A stretch of DNA of 64,000 bases from an uncultured Eubacteriales bacterium (GTDB taxonomy: Bacteria; Bacillota; Clostridia; Oscillospirales; CAG-272), in NCBI GenBank assembly GCA_934432725.1, contig CAKRZE010000005.1, positions 62,001 to 126,000 on the forward strand, written 5' to 3'. Below the pieces are notes generated by a model. The model saw only the letters and a program-made list of their open reading frames with translations, searched no databases and was not told the DNA's origin. Position numbers and translations under genes: made by a program. Below, piece by piece: positions 1 through 8,235 of this stretch (position 1 is its first letter; the number at the start of each line of letters is the position of its first letter).

Positions 1-170
1 GGCGCTTTGACCGGGAAAAGTGCAGCAGGAGCTTTTTCTGTATGAACCGGCGGAGGAAATCCGAAAACGGCGGATGCGGAACGGAAAGACCGGGATTTCG
101 GGATGAGCTGTCCGGCGATATTTGGCTGCCGGGCACATGACGGCGGCGGGTCCGATGCCGCAGGAATATG
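1..170. other. left-edge sequence without a supported gene
   Basis: All three plus frames are closed or very short here. One plus frame is open from base 11 to a TGA at 107-109 but starts after a TGA at 8-10, so it cannot be read as the intact tail of an upstream gene. No promoter or terminator is evident. Confidence 0.4.
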
Positions 171-211
171 AAAGGAAGCTCTCGGTCTGCGAGGGCTATG
201 GGGATAATATG
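171..211 (+). promoter_or_regulatory. SD-hairpin-start element of rluB
   Basis: AAAGGA at 171-176 is followed by a 7-bp stem (178-184 with 190-196, loop 185-189, one U-G pair) and then 12 bases before ATG 209. The same arrangement precedes six other genes in this window. It supports ATG 209 rather than more upstream codons as the rluB start, and suggests that the hairpin shortens the 32-base gap between Shine-Dalgarno and start codon. Confidence 0.7.
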
Positions 212-970
212 CAGTCAGTCAGACTACAAAAATACATTTCCGATTGCGGCTTGATGTCCAGACGCGCCGCCGAAAAGGAAATTGCCGCCGGGGCGTTCTG
301 TGTCAACGGTGTCAGAGCACAGATCGGATGCACGGTGGATCCGGAGACGGATGAGATTACTTACCGGAATCATCCGCTGAAGAAGGCGGAGGGACATTCC
401 TATGCGGTGCTGATGCTGAACAAACCGAAGGGCTATGTGACAACAATGCACGATGAAAAGGGACGTCCGTGCGTTTCGGAGCTTGTCAGCGATTTCGGCT
501 CCCGTGTGTATCCCTGCGGCAGGCTGGATATGGATTCGGAGGGGCTTTTGCTCCTGACCAACGACGGTGCTCTTGCCAACAAGCTGACGCATCCCAGCCA
601 CCATATTCCAAAGGTGTATCATGTCCGGGTGAACTGTGAGATCACGCCGGAGCAGCTTGCTGCCCTGAACCGTCCGATGCGGATCGATGACTATCTGTGC
701 AAGCCCGCGCATGCCGTGATCGTGACCAGAAAGCCGGAGTATACGGTTCTGGCAATCACGCTGTATGAGGGCAGAAACCGCCAGATCCGGAAAATGTGCG
801 AGCAGCTTGGCATGAAGGTGCTTGCTTTGAAACGGGTTGCGGTGGGGGAATTGAAGCTGGGCACGCTGAAAACCGGCATGTGGAAGAAGCTGACGCGGGC
901 ACAGTATGAGTATCTGAAGAAATACGGGGACGGCGGGAAGAACACCTCCGGACGCGGAAAGGAACGGTGA
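209..970 (+). CDS. rluB: RluB/RsuA-family 23S rRNA pseudouridine synthase
   Basis: Predicted to isomerise a uridine of 23S rRNA to pseudouridine during ribosome assembly in the cytoplasm. The 253-residue product has an N-terminal S4 RNA-binding domain (about residues 3-60, RLQKYISDCGLMSRRAAE) followed by the catalytic domain. The family signature GRLDMDSEGLLLLTNDG places the catalytic aspartate near residue 107, and RNRQIRKMCEQLG is the typical C-terminal motif. The length fits RluB. The reading frame continues upstream to 122, but homology begins at this ATG and the hairpin-type ribosome binding site at 171-208 points to it. The next gene begins at its stop codon, so the two are probably co-transcribed. 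RsuA or RluE specificity cannot be excluded from sequence alone. Confidence 0.93.
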   Translation: MQSVRLQKYISDCGLMSRRAAEKEIAAGAFCVNGVRAQIGCTVDPETDEITYRNHPLKKAEGHSYAVLMLNKPKGYVTTMHDEKGRPCVSELVSDFGSRVYPCGRLDMDSEGLLLLTNDGALANKLTHPSHHIPKVYHVRVNCEITPEQLAALNRPMRIDDYLCKPAHAVIVTRKPEYTVLAITLYEGRNRQIRKMCEQLGMKVLALKRVAVGELKLGTLKTGMWKKLTRAQYEYLKKYGDGGKNTSGRGKER

Positions 971-975
971 ACGGT

Positions 976-1377
976 ATGCTGAAAATCATTCCGGTGCAGA
1001 CAAAAACGGAGCAGGAGGAGCTTTGCCGCCTGTTTCCGTTTGCATATGATGCGGAAAAGTTCATGTATGCGGAATATGAGGACGAGGTTTTGATCGGAGC
1101 GGCGCAGTTCCTTTTGAAGGGGACGTGCGGAGAGCTGACCGAGCTTGCACTTTTGCCGGGACATCCCGCCGATATCGGCGCACTGTTCATCATGGGACGG
1201 GCAGTATTGAATTTCATGGACCTTTGTCATGTGCCGGATGCCTGCTGCACCTGCGTGACGCCGGAAAATGAAAAGCTGATGGAGATGATCGGGTTTTCAA
1301 GGCAGGAGGACGGTCGGTATACGGTCCGGCTGGAGGGCTTTTTTACAGAGCCGTGCAGAGACGGTCACTGCCATTGA
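976..1377 (+). CDS. small GNAT-like protein of unknown substrate
   Basis: A 133-residue protein whose start lies 5 bases after the rluB stop; a GTG at 967 overlapping that stop is an alternative. The order of elements resembles a short GNAT fold: an early segment with EEELCRLFPFAYDAEKF, a central strand ELTELALLPGHPADIGALF, and a C-terminal NEKLMEMIGFSRQEDG segment that looks like the helix and strand closing many acetyltransferases. The canonical acetyl-CoA loop (R/Q-x-x-G-x-G/A) is not visible, so activity is uncertain. Codon use matches rluB and the tight spacing suggests one operon, ending at the hairpin at 1425-1460. The GNAT assignment is inference from pattern; the gene itself is well supported. 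Confidence 0.65.
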   Translation: MLKIIPVQTKTEQEELCRLFPFAYDAEKFMYAEYEDEVLIGAAQFLLKGTCGELTELALLPGHPADIGALFIMGRAVLNFMDLCHVPDACCTCVTPENEKLMEMIGFSRQEDGRYTVRLEGFFTEPCRDGHCH

Positions 1378-1424
1378 CTGCTTTGGCTGGCGGCTTTCCT
1401 TTGTCCGGACGGTACGGCGGGGGC

Positions 1425-1460
1425 AAAAAGACTGTTGCGGGAATGCGACAGTCTTTTTTT
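1425..1460 (+). terminator. intrinsic terminator of the rluB operon
   Basis: Perfect 11-bp stem AAAAAGACTGT (1425-1435) with ACAGTCTTTTT (1448-1458) and a 12-base loop, ending in seven T. It lies 48 bases after the stop at 1377. Confidence 0.85.
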
Positions 1461-1940
1461 GCGGAATAATTGACTTTGGACGCCTGTCGGTTCGGAGCGG
1501 GTTGTATGAAGGAACGGCAGCCTCGGGTTTGGAATGCGGCGGAAAGGACGCTTCCGGACGTTTTAGAGATTGATATGCGGATGATATCTTTGGCGGATCG
1601 GGATATGTCATGCGGAATGCGGTGTTGTAACGCCGCGCTGCCGGCGTATAAATGGAAAACTTTTGCACATACTGTGAAAGAGTACCGGCGCTGCGGATTC
1701 GGATTCGCGCGAAGAGGCGGTCCGCGGCGGCATTCGGATGTGTGTTTGGGGGCTTCACGCTTCTGCCGCAGACGCGATTCCCGGTGGTGGCACCTGCATG
1801 CGGACCGTATCGCCCGAAACGGAAGGCTTTCCGCCGGACGTGAAAGGAGTCAGGCACCGACGGGTTTCTCCGGATTTCCGGGCGGCGGTGTATGGTATGC
1901 GGTGGGGCAGGCTTTCGGAGAACACTGCAAAAAATAAGAA
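1461..1940. other. 480-base spacer without a supported gene
   Basis: Open frames exist on both strands (for example plus 1470-1937) but they lack a good ribosome binding site, have arginine-rich composition typical of non-coding GC-rich DNA and resemble nothing I recognise. Nothing else is evident. Confidence 0.4.
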
Positions 1941-1966
1941 CGCCTCCGGAACGGATGCGATTTTTT
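1941..1966 (+). terminator. terminator-like hairpin in the trxB leader
   Basis: CGCCTCCG (1941-1948) pairs with CGGATGCG (1952-1959) except for one mismatch, with a GAA loop, and is followed by TTTTTT (1961-1966), only 14 bases before the trxB start. It could be an attenuator or simply the terminator of something upstream. Confidence 0.45.
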
Positions 1967-1979
1967 GGGGACGGAAAGG

Positions 1980-2927
1980 ATGAGCTTTGGAATGAAACAG
2001 GAATACGATGTGGCAATTTTGGGAGCAGGACCTGCCGGCATGACGGCGGCGCTGTACGCTGCGCGCGGCGGAGCCGGGGTGCTTTTACTGGACCGGATCG
2101 GCTGCGGAGGACAAATGGCTGGGATATCCGAAATTGAGAATTATCCGGGATTTCCGTTTGTGTCGGGAGCCGAGCTGACTGCATATATGCGGGAGCAGCT
2201 TCTTTCCGCCGGGGCAGAGCTTGTGACGGGAGAAGCGGAGGCTGTACGGCGGCAGGGGGAAGGGTTTATGCTGTCGGCTTCCGGAGAAAGAGAATTTTTT
2301 GCGTCCTGCATTATTTTTTCGGGCGGTACGCGGCGCAGGAGGCTCGGGTGCCCGGGGGAGAGGGAGTTTGAGGGCAGGGGCGTGTCCTACTGCGCGGCAT
2401 GCGACGGGAATTTTTTTCGCGGCAGGCGGGTTGCGGTCATTGGGGGAGGAAACGCGGCGCTCCATGAGGCGGTTTACCTGTCCGGGATATGCGCGTCCGT
2501 GACTCTGATTCACCGGAGGGAGACCTTCCGTGCCGGGGCGGCGGAGATCCGGGAGGCGGAGCATACGGGGAAGATCCGGATGCTGATGAACCGGACTGTG
2601 CTGCGGATTATGGGAGAGGAACGCGTTTCCTCCATTGCGGTCCTGGGACCGGAGGGAGAGGAGGATGTGCAGGTGGACGGTGTGTTTGTGGCAGTCGGAT
2701 CGGAGCCGGACACGGCACGCTTCGCCTCGGTTCTGCCTCTGGACAAGGAAGGCTATATTATTGCCGGAGAGGACGGAAAAACGGAATGCCGCGGCATTTT
2801 TGCGGCAGGAGACATCCGTTCGGGGGCTTTGCGCCAGATCGTGACGGCTTCGGCAGACGGGGCACGTGCCGCCTCCTCCGCACTTGCTTACCTGTCGGCT
2901 GAGAGAACAGAGCAGAACGGCAGGTAA
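1980..2927 (+). CDS. trxB: thioredoxin reductase (FAD/NADPH disulfide reductase)
   Basis: Reduces thioredoxin with NADPH via FAD in the cytoplasm. From the ATG at 1980 the protein has about 315 residues, the usual TrxB length. An N-terminal FAD-binding GAGPAG (residues 15-20) is followed by GCGGQM and ENYPGFP, typical of TrxB; the redox pair is C138-A-A-C141 in SYCAACDGNFF; the NADPH-binding IGGGNAA and HRRETFRAG follow; the C-terminal FAD motif is GIFAAGDIR. ATG 1992 or TTG 1965 are alternative starts. No thioredoxin gene is adjacent. Because the NADPH-binding domain has the HRR-x-x-x-R pattern, an NADPH enzyme is more likely than a ferredoxin-dependent one. Confidence 0.93.
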   Translation: MSFGMKQEYDVAILGAGPAGMTAALYAARGGAGVLLLDRIGCGGQMAGISEIENYPGFPFVSGAELTAYMREQLLSAGAELVTGEAEAVRRQGEGFMLSASGEREFFASCIIFSGGTRRRRLGCPGEREFEGRGVSYCAACDGNFFRGRRVAVIGGGNAALHEAVYLSGICASVTLIHRRETFRAGAAEIREAEHTGKIRMLMNRTVLRIMGEERVSSIAVLGPEGEEDVQVDGVFVAVGSEPDTARFASVLPLDKEGYIIAGEDGKTECRGIFAAGDIRSGALRQIVTASADGARAASSALAYLSAERTEQNGR

Positions 2928-3025
2928 GCCGCTTGCTTCATGGAGCGGGAGAGCCGTGTGATGGCTGCCCCCTCCCCCGGCTTGCCGCGAGGCGGCGCTC
3001 TGCCGCTTCGGTCAGGCAGACAGAA

Positions 3026-3070
3026 AACAGGAGCTGCTTTCCGGCAGAGAATACCGGAGCAGCTCCTGTT
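3026..3070 (-). terminator. terminator of the DUF4358/SGNH operon
   Basis: AACAGGAGCTGCT (3026-3038) pairs perfectly with AGCAGCTCCTGTT (3058-3070); CCGG (3041-3044) and CCGG (3053-3056) extend the stem inside. Read on the minus strand it is followed by TTTTCTGTC, so it terminates the minus operon; it may also stop trxB transcripts. Confidence 0.8.
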
Positions 3071-3093
3071 CGCACCGTCTGTACAACGGGAAA

Positions 3094-3567
3094 TTATTTT
3101 GCAACGTAAGAGTTGACAATCTTTACGGCAGCGTCATAGTCGCTGGATACACAGTAAATGATGTATTTGCCGTTTTGCTGAAGGATCATCTGATTCAGCA
3201 GAGGACGGTATTCCGCGTTATAGGTATCAAAGGTCTTTTTCTGTGCGGCAACGCGGTCAGAGTATTTGCTCATCGCATCGCGTGCGGCATTGGCGCTTTC
3301 ATATTCCGCGATGATGATCTCCTCGGGGGTCGCGCCGCTTGCACCGTATACCACTGCCTTCTTTGCACCCGAGGTCAGGGCATAGGTGGCAGAGACGACT
3401 GCATCATCCAGCTTGACCATGTCGTCAACATACTTGACCTTGGAAAGCTCCTCTGCAAGCTTTTCAATGTCGATGGTTACGGTATCCTCTTTGGCGCAGG
3501 CAGAAAAGCAGAGCGCAAGGGTCAGAATGGCAAGGACAGATGCCAGAAGGCGAATGATTCTTTTCAT
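3094..3567 (-). CDS. DUF4358 lipoprotein
   Basis: A 157-residue exported protein of unknown function. The N-terminus is a lipoprotein signal: basic MKRIIR, a hydrophobic stretch, then FSAC with the lipid-attachment cysteine at residue 24. The mature part is compact alpha/beta with the pattern KTFDTYNAEYRPLLNQ and YIIYCVSSDYDAAVKIVN near the C-terminus that is typical of DUF4358. In Clostridia this family is known to sit beside SGNH hydrolases and MBOAT acyltransferases; here only the SGNH partner is present, 77 bases upstream in the same operon. A clean AAGGAG ribosome binding site precedes the ATG. The likely role is in acylation or deacylation of a surface polymer, which is inference from context. 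Confidence 0.85.
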   Translation of the reverse strand: MKRIIRLLASVLAILTLALCFSACAKEDTVTIDIEKLAEELSKVKYVDDMVKLDDAVVSATYALTSGAKKAVVYGASGATPEEIIIAEYESANAARDAMSKYSDRVAAQKKTFDTYNAEYRPLLNQMILQQNGKYIIYCVSSDYDAAVKIVNSYVAK

Positions 3568-3644
3568 GGTTGTTCTCCTTTTATCGTGTTCTTTGGAATA
3601 TAGCGGAGGCGAATAGCCGATCTTGCAGGGGGAGAGCTTTGGGG

Positions 3645-4541
3645 TCAGTCCGGCTTCGGGACAACGGGAAGGGAAACCGTGTGCGTTTTAAAGTACTCAA
3701 AAAGCTGTTTGACTGCCGAAGCCTTCAGGTGAATGCCGTCATTGCTGTATTCCGCCGGCAGAACGCCGTTTTCATCGGAAAACGCGGAGGCGGTATCCAG
3801 ATAGAAGAGCTGCATATCCTTGCACATCTGCTGCAGGAGCAGATTGCATTTTTTGACGTTATCGTTTGTCACCCCGTACGGGCTTGTGTCCGAAACCTTT
3901 TGAGAGACCGGAATGATGGACTGGACATAAATTTCGGCATCCGGAAGCAGCGCCTTCACCTGAGAGATGAAGTGCTTGTAGGTGTTGATGAAGGTGACGG
4001 CGCTGGGCCAGCCAAGCTCGTTCAGACCGAACCAGAGATACACTTTTTTATAGCACGGATTCTTTTCGATCGCCTCAAGGATGGTATACTGATCGTCAAT
4101 GAACTGTGTGGTCATGGCAGTGCCGATATTCAGGGAAACCTTGGCATAATAGGTGCTCTTGATGCCCGAATAGTTCCCAAGCCCGACCGTGCGGGAATCG
4201 CCGATAAAAACGGCATCGGCAAAATAGTCGTCCTCTTTCGTATCTGCCTCCGGAACCGGCGCCCCGAAGTCATAATATACCGGCGGCTCGGTTTCGGGCG
4301 GGTTTGTTTCCGGAGGTTCTGTGACCTGTTCCGTCAGAAAGGCGGGCATGGAAATATCTCCTGTCGGCAGAATGGTCCCCTCGGTTGACAGACCGCGCGG
4401 ATGATAGGTGTCCTGAGGCGGCTTCGGACCGCTTTGCCGTTTGACCAGAATGGTGCAAACCATAACTGCGGCAAGAATGATAAAAATACCGCATGCACTG
4501 TACAAAAGAGCAATGCTGCGTCTTTTTGTTTGTTGTTTCAT
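3645..4541 (-). CDS. membrane-anchored SGNH/GDSL hydrolase
   Basis: Predicted extracytoplasmic esterase or acyl-transfer partner. Counting from ATG 4541 (298 residues), a basic cytoplasmic tail MKQQTKRR precedes one membrane helix (about 9-33), then a Pro/Thr/Glu-rich linker (about 70-90) and an SGNH domain. Block I is FIGDSR with Ser116, block III is WFGLNE with Asn174, block V is DGIH with Asp268 and His271, so the catalytic set is complete. A GTG at 4640 would add 33 residues, but it lies just upstream of the -10 box of the promoter at 4631-4659, so the ATG is preferred. Substrate unknown; the DUF4358 partner points to modification of cell-envelope polymers. Confidence 0.85.
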   Translation of the reverse strand: MKQQTKRRSIALLYSACGIFIILAAVMVCTILVKRQSGPKPPQDTYHPRGLSTEGTILPTGDISMPAFLTEQVTEPPETNPPETEPPVYYDFGAPVPEADTKEDDYFADAVFIGDSRTVGLGNYSGIKSTYYAKVSLNIGTAMTTQFIDDQYTILEAIEKNPCYKKVYLWFGLNELGWPSAVTFINTYKHFISQVKALLPDAEIYVQSIIPVSQKVSDTSPYGVTNDNVKKCNLLLQQMCKDMQLFYLDTASAFSDENGVLPAEYSNDGIHLKASAVKQLFEYFKTHTVSLPVVPKPD

Positions 4542-4630
4542 ATCGCTCTTTGCTGACTCCCCGCATTTCGGTTCCGGTTTCTCCGGCTGAACCGTTGGCT
4601 CCGGTGCAGCCGATTTCTTTGCTTTTGAAC

Positions 4631-4659
4631 AGTATAGCACAAAAGCATCAAAAAATCAA
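4631..4659 (-). promoter_or_regulatory. promoter of the SGNH/DUF4358 operon
   Basis: Minus-strand TTGATT (4659-4654), 17-base spacer ending TGC, TATACT (4636-4631). Confidence 0.7.
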
Positions 4660-4744
4660 TCAATTTTCCCGATTGTGACAATTTTTTTGCAGGCATCCGG
4701 ATTTTTTGCATTCTGTTCCATATATTTCTTTTCCTCCGCTCAGT

Positions 4745-5470
4745 CTCTTCCTGAGGGACGGCTGAAGCGTGTGCTGCGGCGCGGAGCCGGATATTCGGGC
4801 GGGATATGAGGCTTTTCGGGGGCTGCCGTGCACCGGATCCATTGTGGGTCTTTTCCTCTTTCACGGTTCTGTTTCGCGCTGCGGCTCAATGGCTCCCTTT
4901 TTATACGGACGGCATCGATACCGCTTGCCGTTGCTTCGGTCAGAGAAGCGGAGGAGTTTTGTCTGTGCTGCGTGAAGACTCTGATGCGAATGCGGAGATG
5001 CTCTCGGCGATACCGCTTGCCGTCGCTTCGGTCAGAGGAACAGGAGGAATTTCCGCCCGTGCTCCAGCGGAGGCTCTGATGCGAATGCGGCAATGCCTGC
5101 ATCGAAGCGGCGCATTCACGGCACGATTCCTCCGGACTGACTTAGTATATGCGGTGAGAACCGCATTTACGCAGGATCCGGAAAATGCAGTGTTGGCACT
5201 ATGGCGGATTTTTCTTTCAAATGTCTGCAGCGTGAGGAATAAAGCGCTTCGGAAACCGCAGAAAAGCTTCCGAAGCGGCTGTAATGCCTGTGCAGGGATG
5301 AAACAGACGGCTTTCCGCCCCTGAATGTCGGGGGCCGCAGATACCGGGAGCCGGCGGAGCTGCCTGCCGGGGGTTGGACTCCGGCAGCTTGGACGGCGTG
5401 TTTAAAATCGCATTTTGTTACATTTTACGGTATTCCGTGTTCCGGCGGGAGGCGTTTCCGTTGCTTTCGG
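4745..5470. other. gene-free spacer between divergent operons
   Basis: About 720 bases with no convincing gene. It holds an imperfect tandem duplication (4916-5100), a 10-bp hairpin CGCTTCGGAA/TTCCGAAGCG (5245-5277) with no T-run, and the pflB promoter at its right end. Short plus frames crossing the duplication have no ribosome binding site. Confidence 0.5.
4916..5100. repeat. imperfect tandem duplication, unit about 92-95 bases
   Basis: A 30-base segment beginning CGATACCGCTTGCCG at 4916 recurs at 5008 with one difference, and CTCTGATGCGAATGCGG at 4979 recurs at 5074. The sequences between are recognisably related but diverged. The GCTTCGGTCAG core also appears in other spacers (near 3005 and, weakly, near 59020), suggesting an old dispersed repeat family. 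Confidence 0.7.
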
Positions 5471-5473
5471 AAA

Positions 5474-5502
5474 TTGACAAGGCAGAAAAAGTATGATAGA
5501 CT
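5474..5502 (+). promoter_or_regulatory. pflB promoter
   Basis: TTGACA (5474-5479), 17 bases, TAGACT (5497-5502). It implies a leader of about 210 bases before the pflB start. Confidence 0.65.
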
Positions 5503-5605
5503 GAATAAGAAAGATGAAATCGGCACTGCACAGGGACATCCGGATGAAAATCCACACGTCCGGGCATGACGGGAGCCGCTATGTCCTTTTCTTTCAGAGG
5601 GGGAG

Positions 5606-5633
5606 CGAATTGCAGAGCAATCGTTTTTCTTTT
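5606..5633 (+). terminator. terminator-like hairpin in the pflB leader
   Basis: ATTGC (5609-5613) and GCAAT (5617-5621) around an AGA loop, extended by CG/CG with one bulged A, followed by TTTTTCTTTT (5624-5633). It lies between promoter and ribosome binding site, so it could act as an attenuator. Confidence 0.5.
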
Positions 5634-5678
5634 GAATTCGGAACTGCTTTTGCGGATACATCGGTGAATAAAATGGAG

Positions 5679-5721
5679 AAAGGAAGCTTTTGCCGGGGGC
5701 AGAAGCACGGGAGCTACAATG
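5679..5721 (+). promoter_or_regulatory. SD-hairpin-start element of pflB
   Basis: AAAGGA (5679-5684), 9-bp stem GCTTTTGCC (5686-5694) with GGCAGAAGC (5698-5706), then 12 bases and ATG 5719. Same layout as the element before rluB. A GGGAG closer to the ATG (5708-5712) is a possible second ribosome binding site. Confidence 0.65.
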
Positions 5722-7956
5722 AATCAGAATACGGCGTGGAGATCGTTCCGGACGGGAATATGGTGTAATGAGATTGATGTGCGCGGGTTTATTCATTTGA
5801 ATGTCACGCCGTATACGGGAAGTGAGTCCTTTCTCCGGGGACCGACGGCGCGGACCGAGCGGCTCAGACACCGCGCGGAGGAGCTTTTCAGACAGGAGCA
5901 GGAGAAGGGCGGCGTTCTCGGTGTGGCGACGAACCGTGTTTCCTCCATTCTGACCTATGCGCCCGGCTATATCGAAAAGGGAACGGATATCATTCTCGGA
6001 CTGCAAACGGAGCACCCGCTGGTCCGGGCAGTCAATCCCTTTGCCGGTCTGCGCAATGCAGAGCAGGCGTGCGAGGCATACGGATACGACATCGGGGACG
6101 ATGTCCGTCATGAATTTTCTTATCGCACCACGCACAATTCCGGCGTGTTCCGGGTCTATACGGATACCATGCGCCGCGCGAGACATCTGGGAATTCTGAC
6201 CGGACTTCCGGATGCCTATGGAAGAGGCAGACTGATCGGGGACTACCGCCGTCTGGCACTGTACGGCATGGATTTCCTGATCGCAGAAAAGGAAAAGGAC
6301 CGGAGGCGTTTGGGCGAGCGGGACATGTCGGATGAAACGATAAGGCTTCTGGAGGACGTCGCGCGGCAGCTTGATTTTATGCATCAGCTGATCGAAATGG
6401 CTGCACAGTACGGCTGCGATATCCGGCGCCCGGCGGAAAACGCCTATGAAGCGGTGCAGTGGCTGTATTTTGCCTATCTCGGCGGTCAGAAGGAGCAGAA
6501 TGGTGCGGCGAACAGCATCGGGCGGATTACGGCATTCCTTGATATCTATATGGAGCGCGATCTGCGGGAAGGAACGCTGGATGAGAGCGGAGCACAGGAG
6601 CTGATCGATGATCTTGTCATCAAGCTCCGGATGATCCGGCATCTCCGCACGCCGGAATACAACGATCTGTTTGCGGGGGATCCGGTTTGGGTGACCTGCT
6701 CGGAGGGCGGAATGTCCGAGGACGGCAGGACGCTTGTGACTAAAACGAGCTTCCGTATGCTGCAAACGCTCTATAATCTCGGTCCCTCTGCGGAGCCGAA
6801 TATCACGGTGCTCTGGTCGGAGCATCTGCCGCAGCCCTTCAAGCGCTTCTGCGCGCGTGTTTCCGTGGAGACGGATGCCATTCAGTATGAAAACGACGAT
6901 GCAATGCGTCCGGCATACGGGGATGATTACGCGATTGCCTGCTGTGTGTCCGCGATGCGCTGCGGAAAACAGATGCAGTTCTTCGGCGCCCGGTGCAATC
7001 TTGCAAAGGTACTTCTGATGGCGCTTAACGGCGGAAGAGACGAAATATACGGAGAGCAGCTTGCGCCCTGCGGGAGAGTATTTGAGGCAGGCGTTCCGCT
7101 GCGGTACGAAGAGGTGGAGGCGAGCCTGCGCTTCTACATGGCATGGATGGCAAGGCTGTACGTGAACACAATGAACGTCATTCACTGCATGCATGACAAA
7201 TATGCCTATGAACGGCTGATTATGGGCTTTCATGACACCGAGGTCGATCGTCTGATGGCGTTCGGAATCAGCGGTCTTTCGGTCCTGACCGACTCTCTCA
7301 GCGCGATCCGGTATGCAAAGGTGACGCCGGTGAAGGATGAAAACGGACTGATCACCGATTTTGTCACGGAGGGGGATTTCCCGAAGTACGGCAACGATGA
7401 CGACCGGGCGGACAGCATCGCGCAGTGGCTGATCAAGACCTTTTACCGGGAGCTGTGCAAAACGCCTGCATACCGCGGTGCAAAGCATACGCTGTCGGTT
7501 CTGACGATCACCTCCAACGTGGTGTACGGCAGAAAAACAGGAAGCACGCCGGACGGAAGAAAAGCCGGCGAGCCGTTTGCTCCGGGAGCAAATCCGATGC
7601 ACGGAAGAGATGCCAACGGCGCACTTGCTTCCCTGAATTCCGTGGCAAAGCTGCGGTATGATTATTGCAGGGACGGCATTTCCAACACGTTTTCCATCAC
7701 GCCGCAGGCGCTCGGCGCGGACGAGGAAGCGCGGATATCCAATCTGACTGCGGTTCTGGACGGCTATTTTTCGCAGGGAGCGCAGCACCTCAATGTCAAT
7801 GTACTCAACCGGCAGAAGCTGATCGATGCGATGAACGATCCCACGCTGTATCCGAATCTGACGATCCGCGTATCCGGCTATGCGGTGAATTTCAATAAGC
7901 TCTCAAAGGACAAGCAGCTGGAGGTAATCTCCCGTACCTTCCATGAGAGTATGTGA
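5719..7956 (+). CDS. pflB: pyruvate formate-lyase (formate C-acetyltransferase)
   Basis: Converts pyruvate and CoA to acetyl-CoA and formate by a glycyl-radical mechanism in fermenting cells. The 745-residue length and full-length similarity to E. coli PflB are clear: the N-terminus TAWRSFRTGIWCNEIDVRGF matches the start of the family, the catalytic pair Cys408-Cys409 lies in IACCVSAM, and the radical glycine is Gly720 in RVSGYAV, 26 residues from the end. Preceded by its own promoter, a leader with a terminator-like hairpin, and an SD-hairpin element. The radical SAM activase PflA normally encoded next to pflB is absent on either side, so activation must come from a gene elsewhere. No missing catalytic residue was seen. 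Confidence 0.97.
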   Translation: MNQNTAWRSFRTGIWCNEIDVRGFIHLNVTPYTGSESFLRGPTARTERLRHRAEELFRQEQEKGGVLGVATNRVSSILTYAPGYIEKGTDIILGLQTEHPLVRAVNPFAGLRNAEQACEAYGYDIGDDVRHEFSYRTTHNSGVFRVYTDTMRRARHLGILTGLPDAYGRGRLIGDYRRLALYGMDFLIAEKEKDRRRLGERDMSDETIRLLEDVARQLDFMHQLIEMAAQYGCDIRRPAENAYEAVQWLYFAYLGGQKEQNGAANSIGRITAFLDIYMERDLREGTLDESGAQELIDDLVIKLRMIRHLRTPEYNDLFAGDPVWVTCSEGGMSEDGRTLVTKTSFRMLQTLYNLGPSAEPNITVLWSEHLPQPFKRFCARVSVETDAIQYENDDAMRPAYGDDYAIACCVSAMRCGKQMQFFGARCNLAKVLLMALNGGRDEIYGEQLAPCGRVFEAGVPLRYEEVEASLRFYMAWMARLYVNTMNVIHCMHDKYAYERLIMGFHDTEVDRLMAFGISGLSVLTDSLSAIRYAKVTPVKDENGLITDFVTEGDFPKYGNDDDRADSIAQWLIKTFYRELCKTPAYRGAKHTLSVLTITSNVVYGRKTGSTPDGRKAGEPFAPGANPMHGRDANGALASLNSVAKLRYDYCRDGISNTFSITPQALGADEEARISNLTAVLDGYFSQGAQHLNVNVLNRQKLIDAMNDPTLYPNLTIRVSGYAVNFNKLSKDKQLEVISRTFHESM

Positions 7957-7998
7957 CCGGATTTTCGGGAGAACGGAAAGAAGAGCTTTCAGGCACCT

Positions 7999-8041
7999 CC
8001 GGAGGAGCAGGACCGCTCCTCCGGCGCCGGAAGGCTTTTTT
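7999..8041 (+). terminator. terminator after pflB
   Basis: CCGGAGGAGC (7999-8008) pairs perfectly with GCTCCTCCGG (8015-8024); the T-run (8036-8041) follows after a further 11 bases that can form a small GCC/GGC helix. The distance to the T-run makes it less certain than others. Confidence 0.6.
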
Positions 8042-8202
8042 CTTGCCTGCAGCGGCAATCCGTGTTCAGAGCTCGGCTGCTGCGGCGGGGCGCCGTGAAG
8101 CGCTCCGGGGACGTGCGGGGGATCGGAGGGATGCTGCCGGACGGACTTGACGGTTCGGCATGCGGTCAGCACGGGCATGCCGGAGAAGTTTTGCCGGGAG
8201 AA

Positions 8203-8231
8203 TTGACTTTTCCGGCAGACTGTGCTATCAT
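8203..8231 (+). promoter_or_regulatory. promoter of the small membrane-protein operon
   Basis: TTGACT (8203-8208), 17-base spacer ending TGTGC, TATCAT (8226-8231). Leader to the ATG is about 155 bases. Confidence 0.75.
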
Positions 8232-8235
8232 ATAA

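Noticed and set aside
1470..1937. 155-codon plus ORF upstream of trxB
   Set aside because: Non-ATG start, no ribosome binding site, follows a terminator without a promoter, no recognisable domain.
4542..4640. GTG 4640 as start of the SGNH hydrolase
   Set aside because: It falls just upstream of the -10 box of a good promoter, so it would not be on the transcript; the ATG at 4541 leads straight into the membrane anchor.
5425..7788. Long open minus frame (787 codons) antisense to pflB
   Set aside because: Opposite a full-length, motif-complete PflB; composition is Arg/His/Ile-rich as expected for the reverse strand of GC3-rich coding DNA; no ribosome binding site.
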